Origin: UBA117 sp049975245
GTDB taxonomy: Archaea > Methanobacteriota > Methanobacteria > Methanobacteriales > Methanobacteriaceae
NCBI GenBank assembly: GCA_049975245.1
Contig: JBNGDB010000001.1
Span: 119,007-183,006 of the forward strand
Direction of reading: 5' to 3'
DNA: 64,000 nucleotides
This document shows, in pieces, positions 45,551-54,714 of this stretch (position 1 is the stretch's first letter; each line of letters starts with the position of its first letter). The position numbers were made by a program, and so were the translations under genes. The notes beneath the pieces are model-generated. The model did not search any database, was not told the origin of the DNA, and saw only the letters and a program-made list of their open reading frames with translations.

Positions 45551-48250
45551 TTATTTTTTATTGTATACAAGTCCGCCTAAAAACATTAAAACCGCCAGCA
45601 TTAGTGCAGCGACTGGCATGGCAGTGGTTTGCATGCCCACCGTTTTACCATGAACTGGTTTTGGTGTTGGTTTGTCAGCAGCATTTACGGTTAAGCTCTG
45701 AGTATCCTCATTTAATGTAGGATCAAAAGTACTGGTAGATAGTCGGGGATTGATCAAGAAGATTCCCGCTTTTAGGATTTTTAAGTCCAGATACATGTAA
45801 GGGTCGCCTACTGGTACTTCTCCGATAGTCCAGGTTAGTGTTCTTGTTGCAGGGTCGTAGGTGTAGGTTCCCACATCCACGTTGGCACCGGCAAATTCCA
45901 ATCCCTCCGGTATGGTATAGGTCATAACCACATCCTGGGCAGGGTCTGGTCCACGGTTTCCTACTTTCAGGGTGTAAGTCACTGTGTCGCCTACCACTGG
46001 GTTTTCCTTGCCTGGTGTGATGGTCAAGTAGAGACTGGATTTAGGGTCGATGTTCACATCCAAATAAACAGTCTGGTCATCGGTTACTGCGTTGACATGG
46101 GCCACTCCGGCTGTTTCATCTGCAGTTAATGTTGCAGTAGCTACTCCGTCAGTAGTTTGTTTGTCTATGGTCTTAGATCCTATGCTGCCTTTGTCAGTAT
46201 TGAAAGTTACCGGTGTGCCGTTGGGTATGTGTCCTAATGCAGGGTCAAATGTTGTGTAAGTAGTTCCATCAGAAGTGTAGTTGTTGAAGCTCACAGTTAT
46301 CTGACTAGTTTCACCATTATTGATAGTGTTAGGATTAGCCATGATGGTCATGAAGAGCCATGGGTCCTGATCTACAGGGTTTCCAGCAAGGAGAGTGCCA
46401 AAGTTAGGGTTATTGGAACCCCACCAATTGTATTCCACATTACAAACATTAGATGAGCCATTATGCAGTGCTGTGGGACTGTTATTAACTATACGATTAT
46501 AGTTCGCTGTTAAAGTACCAAAGTTGTAGATTCCTCCACCATATGCATTGTTTCCGGTGGCGGTGTTTTCTTGTATGGTGCTTCCAGTGATGTTTAAATT
46601 ATTATCGTTGAGGATTCCTCCACCCATTGCATTTTGATGTGTGCAATTGGCAGTGTTATTTTGGATGAGGCAGTTGTTTATATTTGATGTAGTATTATTG
46701 AATAATCCTCCACCCCGGGCACTTGCATTTGTCCCAACACCGGTTGCGATTGCTGAGTTATTATTTAAGTTGCAACTGTTCATATATAACAGTTCATCGT
46801 TATGAATTCCTCCACCATAGGCCAAATAACCTGTGGCGCTATTGTTCTGAATGTTGCTGTTGTTTATATTTGATAGGCCGTAGTTGTAAATTCCTCCACC
46901 AAAAGTATAAATTCCGGTGGCGGTGTTGCTTTCTATAGTTGCATAATTAATGGTTAAAGTACCAGTACCAGAGTTGAAGATTCCTCCACCATACACATTA
47001 TAACCATTTGCGGTGTTGTTTTGTATAGTGCTGTTGGTACTATTTAAATTACCATGATAATTGTAGATTCCTCCACCATACACATTATAACCATTTGCGG
47101 TGTTGTTTTGTATAGTGCTNNNNNNNNNNNNNNNNNNNNNNNNNNNNNNNNNNNNNNNNNNNNNNNNNNNNNNNNNNNNNNNNNNNNNNNNNNNNNNNNN
47201 NNNNNNNNNNNNNNNNNNNGTTGGTAATAGTTAAAGGACCATAATTGTAGATTCCTCCACCACGGGCATTGGTATTGTTTCCGGTGGCGGTGGCGGTGTT
47301 GTTTTGTATAGTGCTGTTGGTAATAGTTAAAGTACCATCATTGTAGATTCCTCCACCATGTGCCTCTGCTATACCATATGTTTCGTTGGCAGTGGCGTTA
47401 TTATTTTGTATAGTGCTGTTAATAATATTCAAAAGACCCTGATCATTGTAGATTCCTCCGCCAAAGGCAATGGCAGAAGTTCCGGTGGCGGTGGCGTTGT
47501 TATTTTGTATGATACAATCAGTTACAGTTAAAAGACCCTGATAATTGTATATACCCCCACCAGAGACTGTAGTGTCTGTTACTAACCCGTTTTGTATGGT
47601 CAGGTTTTTTATATTAACGGTATAGAGGTTTATGGTTATTACTCGGCTGCCTAAGCCAGTGGCGTCGATTATAGTGGTATCCTTATTCTCACCTAGGAGA
47701 TCTAAATTTTTGGCTATGGTTATTGCTTCGTTGTAGGTTCCCGCAGCAATGTGTACCACACCATCAGGGTTTACTTCGGTTATTCCTTTAGTTATGGTTT
47801 GGTAGGGGTTTCCTGGTGTCCCGTCTCCGGTGGTGTCGCTTCCTGTGGTGGATACGTATACATCGTCCATTCCCAAGAGGAAGTGGCAGTGTAAATATTT
47901 GCTCCGGATGTTAGTGCAATGTTCTGCACTGCGGGGTTGTGTCCTGGTGCAGTGGCGGTAACCTGGAGGTTACTGGTTGATGTTTTGATATTTATTGAAT
48001 ATTTACCTTCAGAATCAGTGGTTGTATTTTTTGATTCGTCTTCGGTAGCTATGGTTATGGTAGCACCATTAAATGGTTCTCCGGTGGAACATTTCTCCAC
48101 AATACCCGAAATGGTAACATCATCCTCCGTTAAAGTTTCTGGGGATGAATCAGGCAGTATTGTGTCAGCATCATCTGCTGCGGAGACAGCTCCTATTAGG
48201 CAAAAGGTTAGAATTAAGATGGAAGTTGTAAGTAAAATCTGTTTTTTCAC
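45551..48250 (-). pseudogene. Secreted beta-helix surface protein, frameshifted and containing an assembly gap
   Basis: Paralogue of 33307-35667. GTG start at 48250, signal peptide KKQILLTTSILILTFCLIGAVSA, regulatory-like fold, then a one-base deletion near 47884 (GAAGTGGCAG where the paralogue has GAAGTTGGCAG) changes frame just before GMDDVYVSTTGSD. The beta-helix follows, crossed by 100 N at 47120-47219 with near-identical repeats on both sides. It continues with GGGIYN rungs to about 46500, Ig-like, DUF11 and a C-terminal helix ending NKK. Apart from the one lost base the frame is open, so this could be a sequencing error in an intact gene or a phase-off copy. The Ig-like/DUF11 part is almost identical to the paralogue. 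Confidence 0.8.
47120..47219. other. Assembly gap of 100 N
   Basis: Exactly 100 N, a conventional length for a gap of unknown size. Both sides carry the same beta-helix repeat (CCATACACATTATAACCATT...), so the assembler probably failed on near-identical tandem units. The number of rungs in the encoded protein is therefore unknown. Confidence 0.95.
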
Positions 48251-48251
48251 G

Positions 48252-48457
48252 TCTTTTTCACCTCCTTTTACAATTATTTAGTATTATAATATCTGAAAAA
48301 TAAGCTGAATTTTACTGAAATAACTGAATATTATTAAATGGAGGTCAAAGTACAGCTATTACGCTGAAATTAGATATACTGTCTTTGATTTTTAATCAAT
48401 TAACTGAATATTATATTATAATATATATTTACCTCTACATATTAAATTTTTCTCTTA
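48252..48457 (-). promoter_or_regulatory. Promoter/leader block identical to 32894-33099
   Basis: 206 bp identical to the SBBP gene leader, placed before a beta-helix gene. The coding start and the first about 30 leader bases match the other beta-helix gene (35667), so the block switches parent within the ribosome-binding-site region. DNA beyond it (48458-48709) is AT-rich with no gene seen. Confidence 0.8.
48349..48380. promoter_or_regulatory. 32-bp conserved dyad, copy C
   Basis: Identical to copy A (32991-33022): half-sites AGTA-N3-CTA and TAG-N3-TACT around a CAGCGT core. Confidence 0.55.
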
Positions 48458-48709
48458 TTGGTGAATATATTCACAATAATTATCTTTAAGAAATTAATAA
48501 TATATTATAAGAGAATTCGCTTATTATGAGTTATTTGTTATTTTAGTAATATCAGTTTTTGTTCAGAAAAAATGTGGATATCTAATTATAAGTTTAGAAT
48601 GAAATTTTCAATTTGAGGAAAAAAATAATTAATCAAATAGAATAAATCCGCATTCCATCCATAACTATTATCTAGGTAAATATAAAGTATTAATAAGGAT
48701 TTGATTTTT

Positions 48710-49198
48710 ATGCTGGAATTAATTGAATTAAATGTGCTCCGGGCCATTGGTGATGACATCAAAAAAAGGGATGATCTCACCCGGTCCTATGAATGTTCTA
48801 ATTTTAAATTCAATCCCTGCACTGCACTGGACGTTGAAACATCTATTATAGGGGCATTAACTAATTTTGAATCATCCCACCTGATAAAAATAGATAGTAA
48901 AGAACAAAACCTGGATAGTTTTCATATAAAAATGACCAGACAAGGATTCTATGAATACCTCAAATATTCAGGAGGGGTTCTGGAAATATTTAAGCCAGTA
49001 GGAAAAGAGATAAAAAATGGTAATAAGCACTGTACAGAAATTTCCCATAAGACTGGATTAAAAAAAGTGGTGGTCTACACCATACTGGAGGAATGGGCCG
49101 CCGCAGATATTATAAATATTTCCAAGAAGGATAAATTAGAAATAACTAAAACCACACCACACGGTGATAACTTCATAGAAGCCCTGTTAAGTGTATAA
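48710..49198 (+). CDS. Unknown protein, possible winged-helix regulator
   Basis: 162 residues from ATG 48710, preceded by AAGGAT at 9 nt; a TTG three codons earlier is less well placed. Soluble, helical, two Cys. The parts NVLRAIGDDIKKRDDLTRSY and ALDVETSIIGALTNFESSHLIKIDS...MTRQGFYEYLK look like winged-helix units, the latter with the HLIKI...FHIKMTRQGFYEYL wing-like pattern seen in archaeal transcription regulators. No known family recognised. Monocistronic. Confidence 0.6.
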   Translation: MLELIELNVLRAIGDDIKKRDDLTRSYECSNFKFNPCTALDVETSIIGALTNFESSHLIKIDSKEQNLDSFHIKMTRQGFYEYLKYSGGVLEIFKPVGKEIKNGNKHCTEISHKTGLKKVVVYTILEEWAAADIINISKKDKLEITKTTPHGDNFIEALLSV

Positions 49199-49392
49199 AA
49201 ATGGGTCAAATAATTATCGTAATATTCATTACTAAATAGGCCTGTATATTTTCAGAGTTTAATTTATAACTACTTCAAAGTTTAAATAAGATAAATGTCA
49301 GATTAATAGTTTAAAAATATCATATCAGATGTACATGGAAGTTTTATAAGTTGAATAAAAAAACGTATCAACTGTAATAGGGAGTTTAAATT

Positions 49393-50262
49393 TTGAATAA
49401 TAATTACTATTCCACGGTAAAGAGGATTTTGATCATAATCATGTTCTTAAATGTAGGGGTGGCCCTGGCCAAGATAATATACGGCTACCTTACTAACTCT
49501 CTGTCCATGGTCTCAGACGGTTTTCACTCCATGTTCGACGGCATATCCAACGTCATAGGCATTATTGGTATTGTAATCGCATCCAGACCACCGGATAAGA
49601 CCCACCCCTATGGTCACAGTAAATTTGAAACCTTTGCCGCAATTGGTATAGCAGTACTACTCTTTGTGACCTGTTTTGAACTTCTACAGTCTGCAGTGGA
49701 AAAATTCCTAAATCCCTCCACTCCGGAGATCACATTAACCAGCTTCATTATAATGGGGGCCACCATACTGGTGAACATTGGAGTTTCCACCTACGAGAAC
49801 CGTAAAGGACAGGAACTGGGAAGCGAAATTCTTATAGCAGATTCCAGACATACCCGGAGTGATATATTCGTTTCTATTGCAGTAATAATTGGCTTTGTTG
49901 CTATCAGATTTGGTTATCCTATAGTGGATCCTATTATCGCTGTTATAATAGCGTTATTAATTGCCCGTATGGGTATTGAGATAATAAAGGAAAGTTCCGG
50001 TGTATTGCTTGATGCAGCAGTAATTGATGCTGAGAAAATAAGGGACATAGTATGTTCCATCCCAGGAGTGGATGACTGTCACCGGGTTAGGACCAGGGGA
50101 ACCCAATCCAACGTTTATGTGGATTTACATGTTACTCTGGCCAGCTGTTACACATTGGATGAAGCCCATAATATATCTCACCAAGTTGAAGAAAAGCTTA
50201 AAGAAACCATTACCGGAGTAAATGATGTGGTGGTTCACATAGATCCATGCGAAGATGAATAA
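49393..50262 (+). CDS. Cation diffusion facilitator (CDF) transporter
   Basis: 289 residues, six membrane helices and a C-terminal cytoplasmic metal-sensing domain. Metal-site motifs SDGFHSMFDG (helix 2, Asp and His) and ADSRHTRSDIF (helix 5, HxxxD) are intact. Exports divalent cations (zinc, iron, manganese, cobalt) by proton exchange; the metal cannot be told. TTG start at 49393 behind GGGAG at 8 nt. No regulator or metal-binding partner next to it. Confidence 0.9.
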   Translation: MNNNYYSTVKRILIIIMFLNVGVALAKIIYGYLTNSLSMVSDGFHSMFDGISNVIGIIGIVIASRPPDKTHPYGHSKFETFAAIGIAVLLFVTCFELLQSAVEKFLNPSTPEITLTSFIIMGATILVNIGVSTYENRKGQELGSEILIADSRHTRSDIFVSIAVIIGFVAIRFGYPIVDPIIAVIIALLIARMGIEIIKESSGVLLDAAVIDAEKIRDIVCSIPGVDDCHRVRTRGTQSNVYVDLHVTLASCYTLDEAHNISHQVEEKLKETITGVNDVVVHIDPCEDE

Positions 50263-50432
50263 ATCATATTTTAATAGTAATCAAGTTTAGCATTGAATAA
50301 GATCATTCAAAATTCAATGTTAGTTATTTTAGGATAGCATAGTTCAAAATTAAATCAAAGTTATAATAGATAAATAATATATATTAAATAAAAGTTTTTT
50401 TTATAATTTCGAGAGGAAAAGAGGAATTAGAA

Positions 50433-51737
50433 ATGAATAACATATTTCTGGAAATAGCAGTGATACTAATCCTGGTAATATTAAATGGTATATTTGCAAT
50501 GTCAGAAATAGCCATAGTCTCTGCCAGAAAAATTAAACTGCAAAAAATGGCTAAAAAAGGAGATAAAAACGCTATAACAGCACTGGAATTGGCTAACTCA
50601 CCAAACCTATTTCTATCCACGGTACAGGTGGGTATAACCCTTATAGGTATACTGGCCGGGGCCTTTGGTGGGGCCACCATATCTATCCAGCTAAACAATT
50701 ACTTCAAAACCATACCAGCTATTGCATCCTACAGTGAAGCTTTAAGCATAGTAATAGTTGTTTTAATAATAACCTACCTCTCCCTGATTATAGGGGAACT
50801 GGTCCCTAAAAGACTGGCCATGAACAACCCGGAAAATATTTCAGTAAAAATCGCCCGGCCCATGAAAATCATATCCCGGATCACCATGCCCATAGTCTCT
50901 CTGCTTAGCTTATCCACCGAAGCAGTACTGAGACTATTTGGGATAAAAGAAACAGCAACCAGCACCGTTACCGAGGAAGAAATCAAACTCATGATAGAGG
51001 AGGGTATTGAAGCCGGTACGGTGGAGAAGGAAGAAGAAGATATTATAAAACGTGTTTTCCGTTTGGATGAGCAGAAGATTGGAAGTGTCATGACCCCTAA
51101 AACCGAGATCATATACCTGGATGTGGATGATCCTGTGAAATTAAACCGTAATAAGATAATTGAAAGCGAACGTTCCATATTCCCGGTGGGCCAGGAGGGT
51201 CTTAACAATTTACTGGGAGTGGTGCAGACCAAGGATATTCTAAGCTCGGTACTCCAGGACGAGGATATTGACCTTAAATCCCACCTTAAAAAGCCATTAA
51301 TTGTACCGGAGACTCTGCCCACCCTGGAGATTCTTAAAATCTTCAAAGAAAACAGTGACTACGTACACATGGCCCTGATCGTGGATGAATACGGCAGTAT
51401 AGAGGGTTTAATAACTTTAAATGATATTTTAGAAGCTATTGTAGGGGATATACCGGCAATAGATGAGCCTGACGAACCCCGGGCAATAAAAAGAAAGGAC
51501 GGATCATATTTAGTGGACGGATACCTTCCGGTGGATGAGTTTAAGGATATAATGGAAATAGAAAAATTACCAGAAGAGGATCAAAGCAGTTACAATACAG
51601 TAGCCGGATTCATAATGAGTTACACTGGAAAAATACCAGAAACCGGGGAATTATTCACCTGGAATGGTCTTAACTTTGAAATTGTGGATATGGACGGAAA
51701 TCATATCGATAAGATCCTGGTAAAAAAGAAGAAGTAA
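50433..51737 (+). CDS. CNNM/CorC-type protein (DUF21, CBS pair, CorC_HlyC)
   Basis: 434 residues. DUF21 membrane domain (about 1-195, four helices, SEIAIVSARKIKLQ and ANSPNLFLSTVQVGITLIG), a CBS pair (about 210-335, with MTPKTEIIYLDVDDPV and LIVDEYGSIEGLITLNDILE), and a CorC_HlyC C-terminal domain (about 350-430). The family includes hemolysin C homologues and CNNM/CorC magnesium transport or efflux proteins. ATG 50433 with a GAGAGGAAAAGAGGAATTAG tract upstream. Probably magnesium homeostasis; the old hemolysin name is misleading. Confidence 0.9.
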   Translation: MNNIFLEIAVILILVILNGIFAMSEIAIVSARKIKLQKMAKKGDKNAITALELANSPNLFLSTVQVGITLIGILAGAFGGATISIQLNNYFKTIPAIASYSEALSIVIVVLIITYLSLIIGELVPKRLAMNNPENISVKIARPMKIISRITMPIVSLLSLSTEAVLRLFGIKETATSTVTEEEIKLMIEEGIEAGTVEKEEEDIIKRVFRLDEQKIGSVMTPKTEIIYLDVDDPVKLNRNKIIESERSIFPVGQEGLNNLLGVVQTKDILSSVLQDEDIDLKSHLKKPLIVPETLPTLEILKIFKENSDYVHMALIVDEYGSIEGLITLNDILEAIVGDIPAIDEPDEPRAIKRKDGSYLVDGYLPVDEFKDIMEIEKLPEEDQSSYNTVAGFIMSYTGKIPETGELFTWNGLNFEIVDMDGNHIDKILVKKKK

Positions 51738-51768
51738 TATAATTTTAAACAAATATTTTTTAAACCTT

Positions 51769-51846
51769 AAATTCCCTATTTTTAAATTATATTATCAGCA
51801 AAGATTTTTTTAAACTATTTAAAATTCCCTATTTTTAAATTATATT
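51769..51846 (+). repeat. 25-bp direct repeat between convergent genes
   Basis: AAATTCCCTATTTTTAAATT plus ATATT at 51769-51793 and again at 51822-51846, 53 nt apart, between the CNNM stop and the 3' end of the tocopherol-cyclase-like gene. Confidence 0.85.
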
Positions 51847-51882
51847 TTATAAATATTATAAATTTAACCATTTAACACTGCA

Positions 51883-52857
51883 TCACCTTTTAATACCTCG
51901 GAGTAGTTCTTCCACATCTCCCACAAACTCCAGTCCTGCATTTCTCCCGGTACCAGAGAATATCAAATCTTCACCATAGAGTTTAACATTGATCTCTGAT
52001 TTCAGGCTTTCATTTACCTTTGCTGACATTTCACCCATCTTAGGGGCGGGTAGGTCAACACCCTGGCTACGCTTAGCGTCTATCTCCAGGATATAATTTT
52101 TATCTGATAGTCTGATTTCTATTAGATCCTTATTTACTTCTAATTTATCCACGCGGGCCCCGTTGTAGGTGGTGAATTTATATAAGTGGTCCTGGTATAA
52201 AAATCCGAATATGAACCCGGTGAAGAAGCGGCCCATCCAGGGTATTTTGGCAATGGAACCAAAGAGTGATATTCCCTCCTGGTTGAAATGGTTGGTCTGC
52301 ATCCAGATCCAGCTGGAGGGCATGGATTTTCCCCAGTCTTTCTCCATATACCCCCGGCCGCCAGTGAAATTATTCATTTGATCATTTACTTGGATAAATC
52401 CTTCAATACCATGATCAAAACTTAAAACACCGTGATAACATTCCATCCCCGGAACAAAGCCGTACCAACCCATAACCCCTGGTGATAGTCTGGTAACAGG
52501 CCATGGTTTAAGGTCAAAAAAATTCAAATCTGCCAGAACCTTGTTTTCACCATGGTCCAGGTCAAGGTGAACTTCCTGGAGACTGAATGAATTTTCTCCA
52601 ATATTTATTTGGAACTCATCCCGAGCTGCTTTAAAGTCCTCCACTGGAAATTCAAAATAATTCATTTCCTCCTGCCGGGCGTTAAATACCATTATAAAGG
52701 CGTGTGATGTTTCAGGATCGCCAGTTAAAGATATGCCCGGTATAAGGGCGAATGATATTTTTTCTGTGGCATCAACAAGTTTGAAATACCATCCTTCAAA
52801 GTAGTTATCCTTTTTACCCCTTCCCTGGAATATGGCTGGTTTCCATATGTTGGACAT
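51883..52857 (-). CDS. Tocopherol cyclase-family protein
   Basis: 324 residues. The opening IWKPAIFQGRGKKDNYFEGWYFK and the later GYMEKDWGKSMPSSWIWMQTNHF are the hallmarks of the tocopherol cyclase (VTE1)/Svf1-like family, beta-barrel lipid-binding proteins. Methanogens make no tocopherol, so the function is probably another lipid or isoprenoid cyclisation or carrier role. ATG at 52857. No signal peptide; soluble. Monocistronic, flanked by a structured intergenic region. Confidence 0.8.
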   Translation of the reverse strand: MSNIWKPAIFQGRGKKDNYFEGWYFKLVDATEKISFALIPGISLTGDPETSHAFIMVFNARQEEMNYFEFPVEDFKAARDEFQINIGENSFSLQEVHLDLDHGENKVLADLNFFDLKPWPVTRLSPGVMGWYGFVPGMECYHGVLSFDHGIEGFIQVNDQMNNFTGGRGYMEKDWGKSMPSSWIWMQTNHFNQEGISLFGSIAKIPWMGRFFTGFIFGFLYQDHLYKFTTYNGARVDKLEVNKDLIEIRLSDKNYILEIDAKRSQGVDLPAPKMGEMSAKVNESLKSEINVKLYGEDLIFSGTGRNAGLEFVGDVEELLRGIKR

Positions 52858-53117
52858 TTTTTTTACCTCTTGCTTTATTGATAATTTTTTATATTATCTA
52901 TTTGATTTGAATTCCCGTTAGATATATTATATAAGTAATGATTAATTAATTTAAATAGTTCTCAATTAGAGAATTATATAACCTAAATAGCAAACTATTT
53001 ATGGTGGCAATATCATACCAAACAATAGACAAATATATTTAGCTATCAATTCGCATCAAAAAATATCCAGAATGGGGATTTAAATTATATAATTCACATT
53101 AAAAAAACCACTTACTA

Positions 53118-53264
53118 CTTGGGGGGACTTCCCAGTAATAAAAAAACCCAACTACCTACCTTAATGGGGGGAAGTCTCCCAAGTCAGTCAGCCTAATTCT
53201 ATAATATTTAGAGGCTCCAACTAATTATACATTATCTTATTTTAAACTATCCCTGGGGAGCCTC
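53118..53264. ncRNA. Two large hairpins in a 550-bp intergenic region
   Basis: Hairpin 1: CTTGGGGGGACTTCCC (53118-53133) against GGGAAGTCTCCCAAG (53169-53183), 6 plus 7 bp with a small bulge and 35-nt loop. Hairpin 2: GAGGCTCC (53211-53218) against GGAGCCTC (53257-53264), perfect 8 bp, 38-nt loop. GC-rich arms stand out in AT-rich DNA. Could be a small RNA or a leader of the following lipoprotein gene; the strand cannot be decided. The rest of 52858-53407 shows no gene. Confidence 0.5.
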
Positions 53265-53407
53265 AGCCAATAATTAATACCAGAAAAATATATTTCTTTT
53301 CTCTATAATATTATGGTAAAATTAATAAATATCTAAATTAACATACTACTACAGAAATTTAATTACTTAGTATGGAGTTTGCGGTGATAAAAGAGGAGGA
53401 GGTCTAA

Positions 53408-53896
53408 ATGATAAAAAAGTCAAGAGCAATTTATTGTTTGATATTTGTGGTAATAGCTGTGATTTTTGTAAGTGGATGTACGGTTTCCAACAATGATACT
53501 GATTCTAATGATACATCAAATAATTCATCTAATAGTTCAGCCCAGGAAGTGACATTTAAGGACATAATTGATAATCCTGATAATTACATGGACAAAAATA
53601 TTAAGTTCAAGGGAAGAGTTTTAACAGATGAGAAAAATGTGGATTATACTATTTATCTGGGGGATCCTAACACCAACACTACGGGCAAGGGTATAATATT
53701 AGTAGATATACCAGATAAATTCGAAAGCCTGCACGATACTCTAAAAAGTGGTGATATCATAACAGTCTACGGAAAACTTACTGATGTCTCCCCAATTGAT
53801 GTGGATATAAGCGGAGATGATAATGGGAGAACTTTCAATTTCAGTTATTCGGGACAAGGTTACAATGTCGACGCCACAAACATAGAAGTTAATTAA
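53408..53896 (+). CDS. OB-fold-like lipoprotein
   Basis: 162 residues. Lipoprotein signal with lipobox VSGC, an Asn/Ser/Thr-rich linker, then a domain VTFKDIIDNPDNYMDKNIKFKGRVLTDEKNVDYTIYLGDP...LKSGDIITVYGKL, with the strand order of a small OB fold (tRNA_anti/NirD-like family). Attached outside the membrane. Strong ribosome binding site GAGGAGG 6 nt before ATG 53408. Followed by a disrupted tandem copy at 53944. Function unknown. Confidence 0.7.
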   Translation: MIKKSRAIYCLIFVVIAVIFVSGCTVSNNDTDSNDTSNNSSNSSAQEVTFKDIIDNPDNYMDKNIKFKGRVLTDEKNVDYTIYLGDPNTNTTGKGIILVDIPDKFESLHDTLKSGDIITVYGKLTDVSPIDVDISGDDNGRTFNFSYSGQGYNVDATNIEVN

Positions 53897-53943
53897 TTAA
53901 CTTCTATTCTTTTTTAGAATAGAAAATATGGGGGAATGATAAA

Positions 53944-54398
53944 ATTATAAAAAAGTGGAAAGAAATCAACAGTTTGATCTTTGTGTTAATAGCTGTGATT
54001 TTAATAAGTGGTTGTACAGTTTCCACCGATGAGGACGAATATAAAACTTCAGCCCAGAGGTAACTCTTCAAGAGTTATCCTCAGACTTGGATAATTATAG
54101 AAATAAGGATTTGAAGTTCCAAGGACAGGTCTTAACTGACGTGGGAAGTTTAGATGATACCATATATCTGGGGGATCCCAACTCCAATGACACAGATCAG
54201 GGCATAGTATTGGCCGACATACCCATGAGCTTTGAAGATGAACAGGATACTCTTAAACGGGGAGATATTATAACAGTATACGGAAAAATAAGTGGAACCT
54301 CAACTGTTAGTGTTAATTTCGCCAGCACAGAACCAGGACGTAGTTTCAGCTATTCTGGGCCAGGTTACAACTTCGCAACCATGTACATTGAAAGATGA
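53944..54398 (+). pseudogene. Disrupted tandem copy of the OB-fold lipoprotein gene
   Basis: Reads IIKKWKEINSLIFVLIAVILISGCT (lipobox intact, split here only in description) and then breaks: CAG-AGG-TAA where one more G (CAGGAGGTAACT) would restore VTLQELSSDLDN and the OB-fold domain that runs to TGA at 54396-54398. At the expected start the codon is ATT (53944), where the intact copy has ATG. Thus one missing base near 54058 and an unusual start. Either a decaying duplicate or a sequence error. Confidence 0.75.
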
Positions 54399-54714
54399 CG
54401 TAGCATTTAAAATACTGAGAATAAATAAACTATTTTAACAATTTATTTAAACTTCATTGAAGTCTTCATAGATAAAAATAATCATTGACAGTCAGTAAAT
54501 AAATTTTTCCTAAACTATTTCTTATTTTTTTTAAAAAAAATTAAACCATTACCGTAAAAAAAAACCATTTTATTGGTATTAGGATTATAAATCAATACGC
54601 TTATTAATCTGTTCATATAATAAGATATTTTAATTAATATTAATAACATAAAAAGTAATTTAAGGCCCATAATAATGATTAAATTAGATAATTAAAAATG
54701 AGAGCGGTGGTTCA
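54399..54714 (+). other. AT-rich gap, nothing seen
   Basis: 316 bases with T and A tracts (for example A9 near 54531), probable terminator and promoter region for the flanking genes. No open frame of note. Confidence 0.4.
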
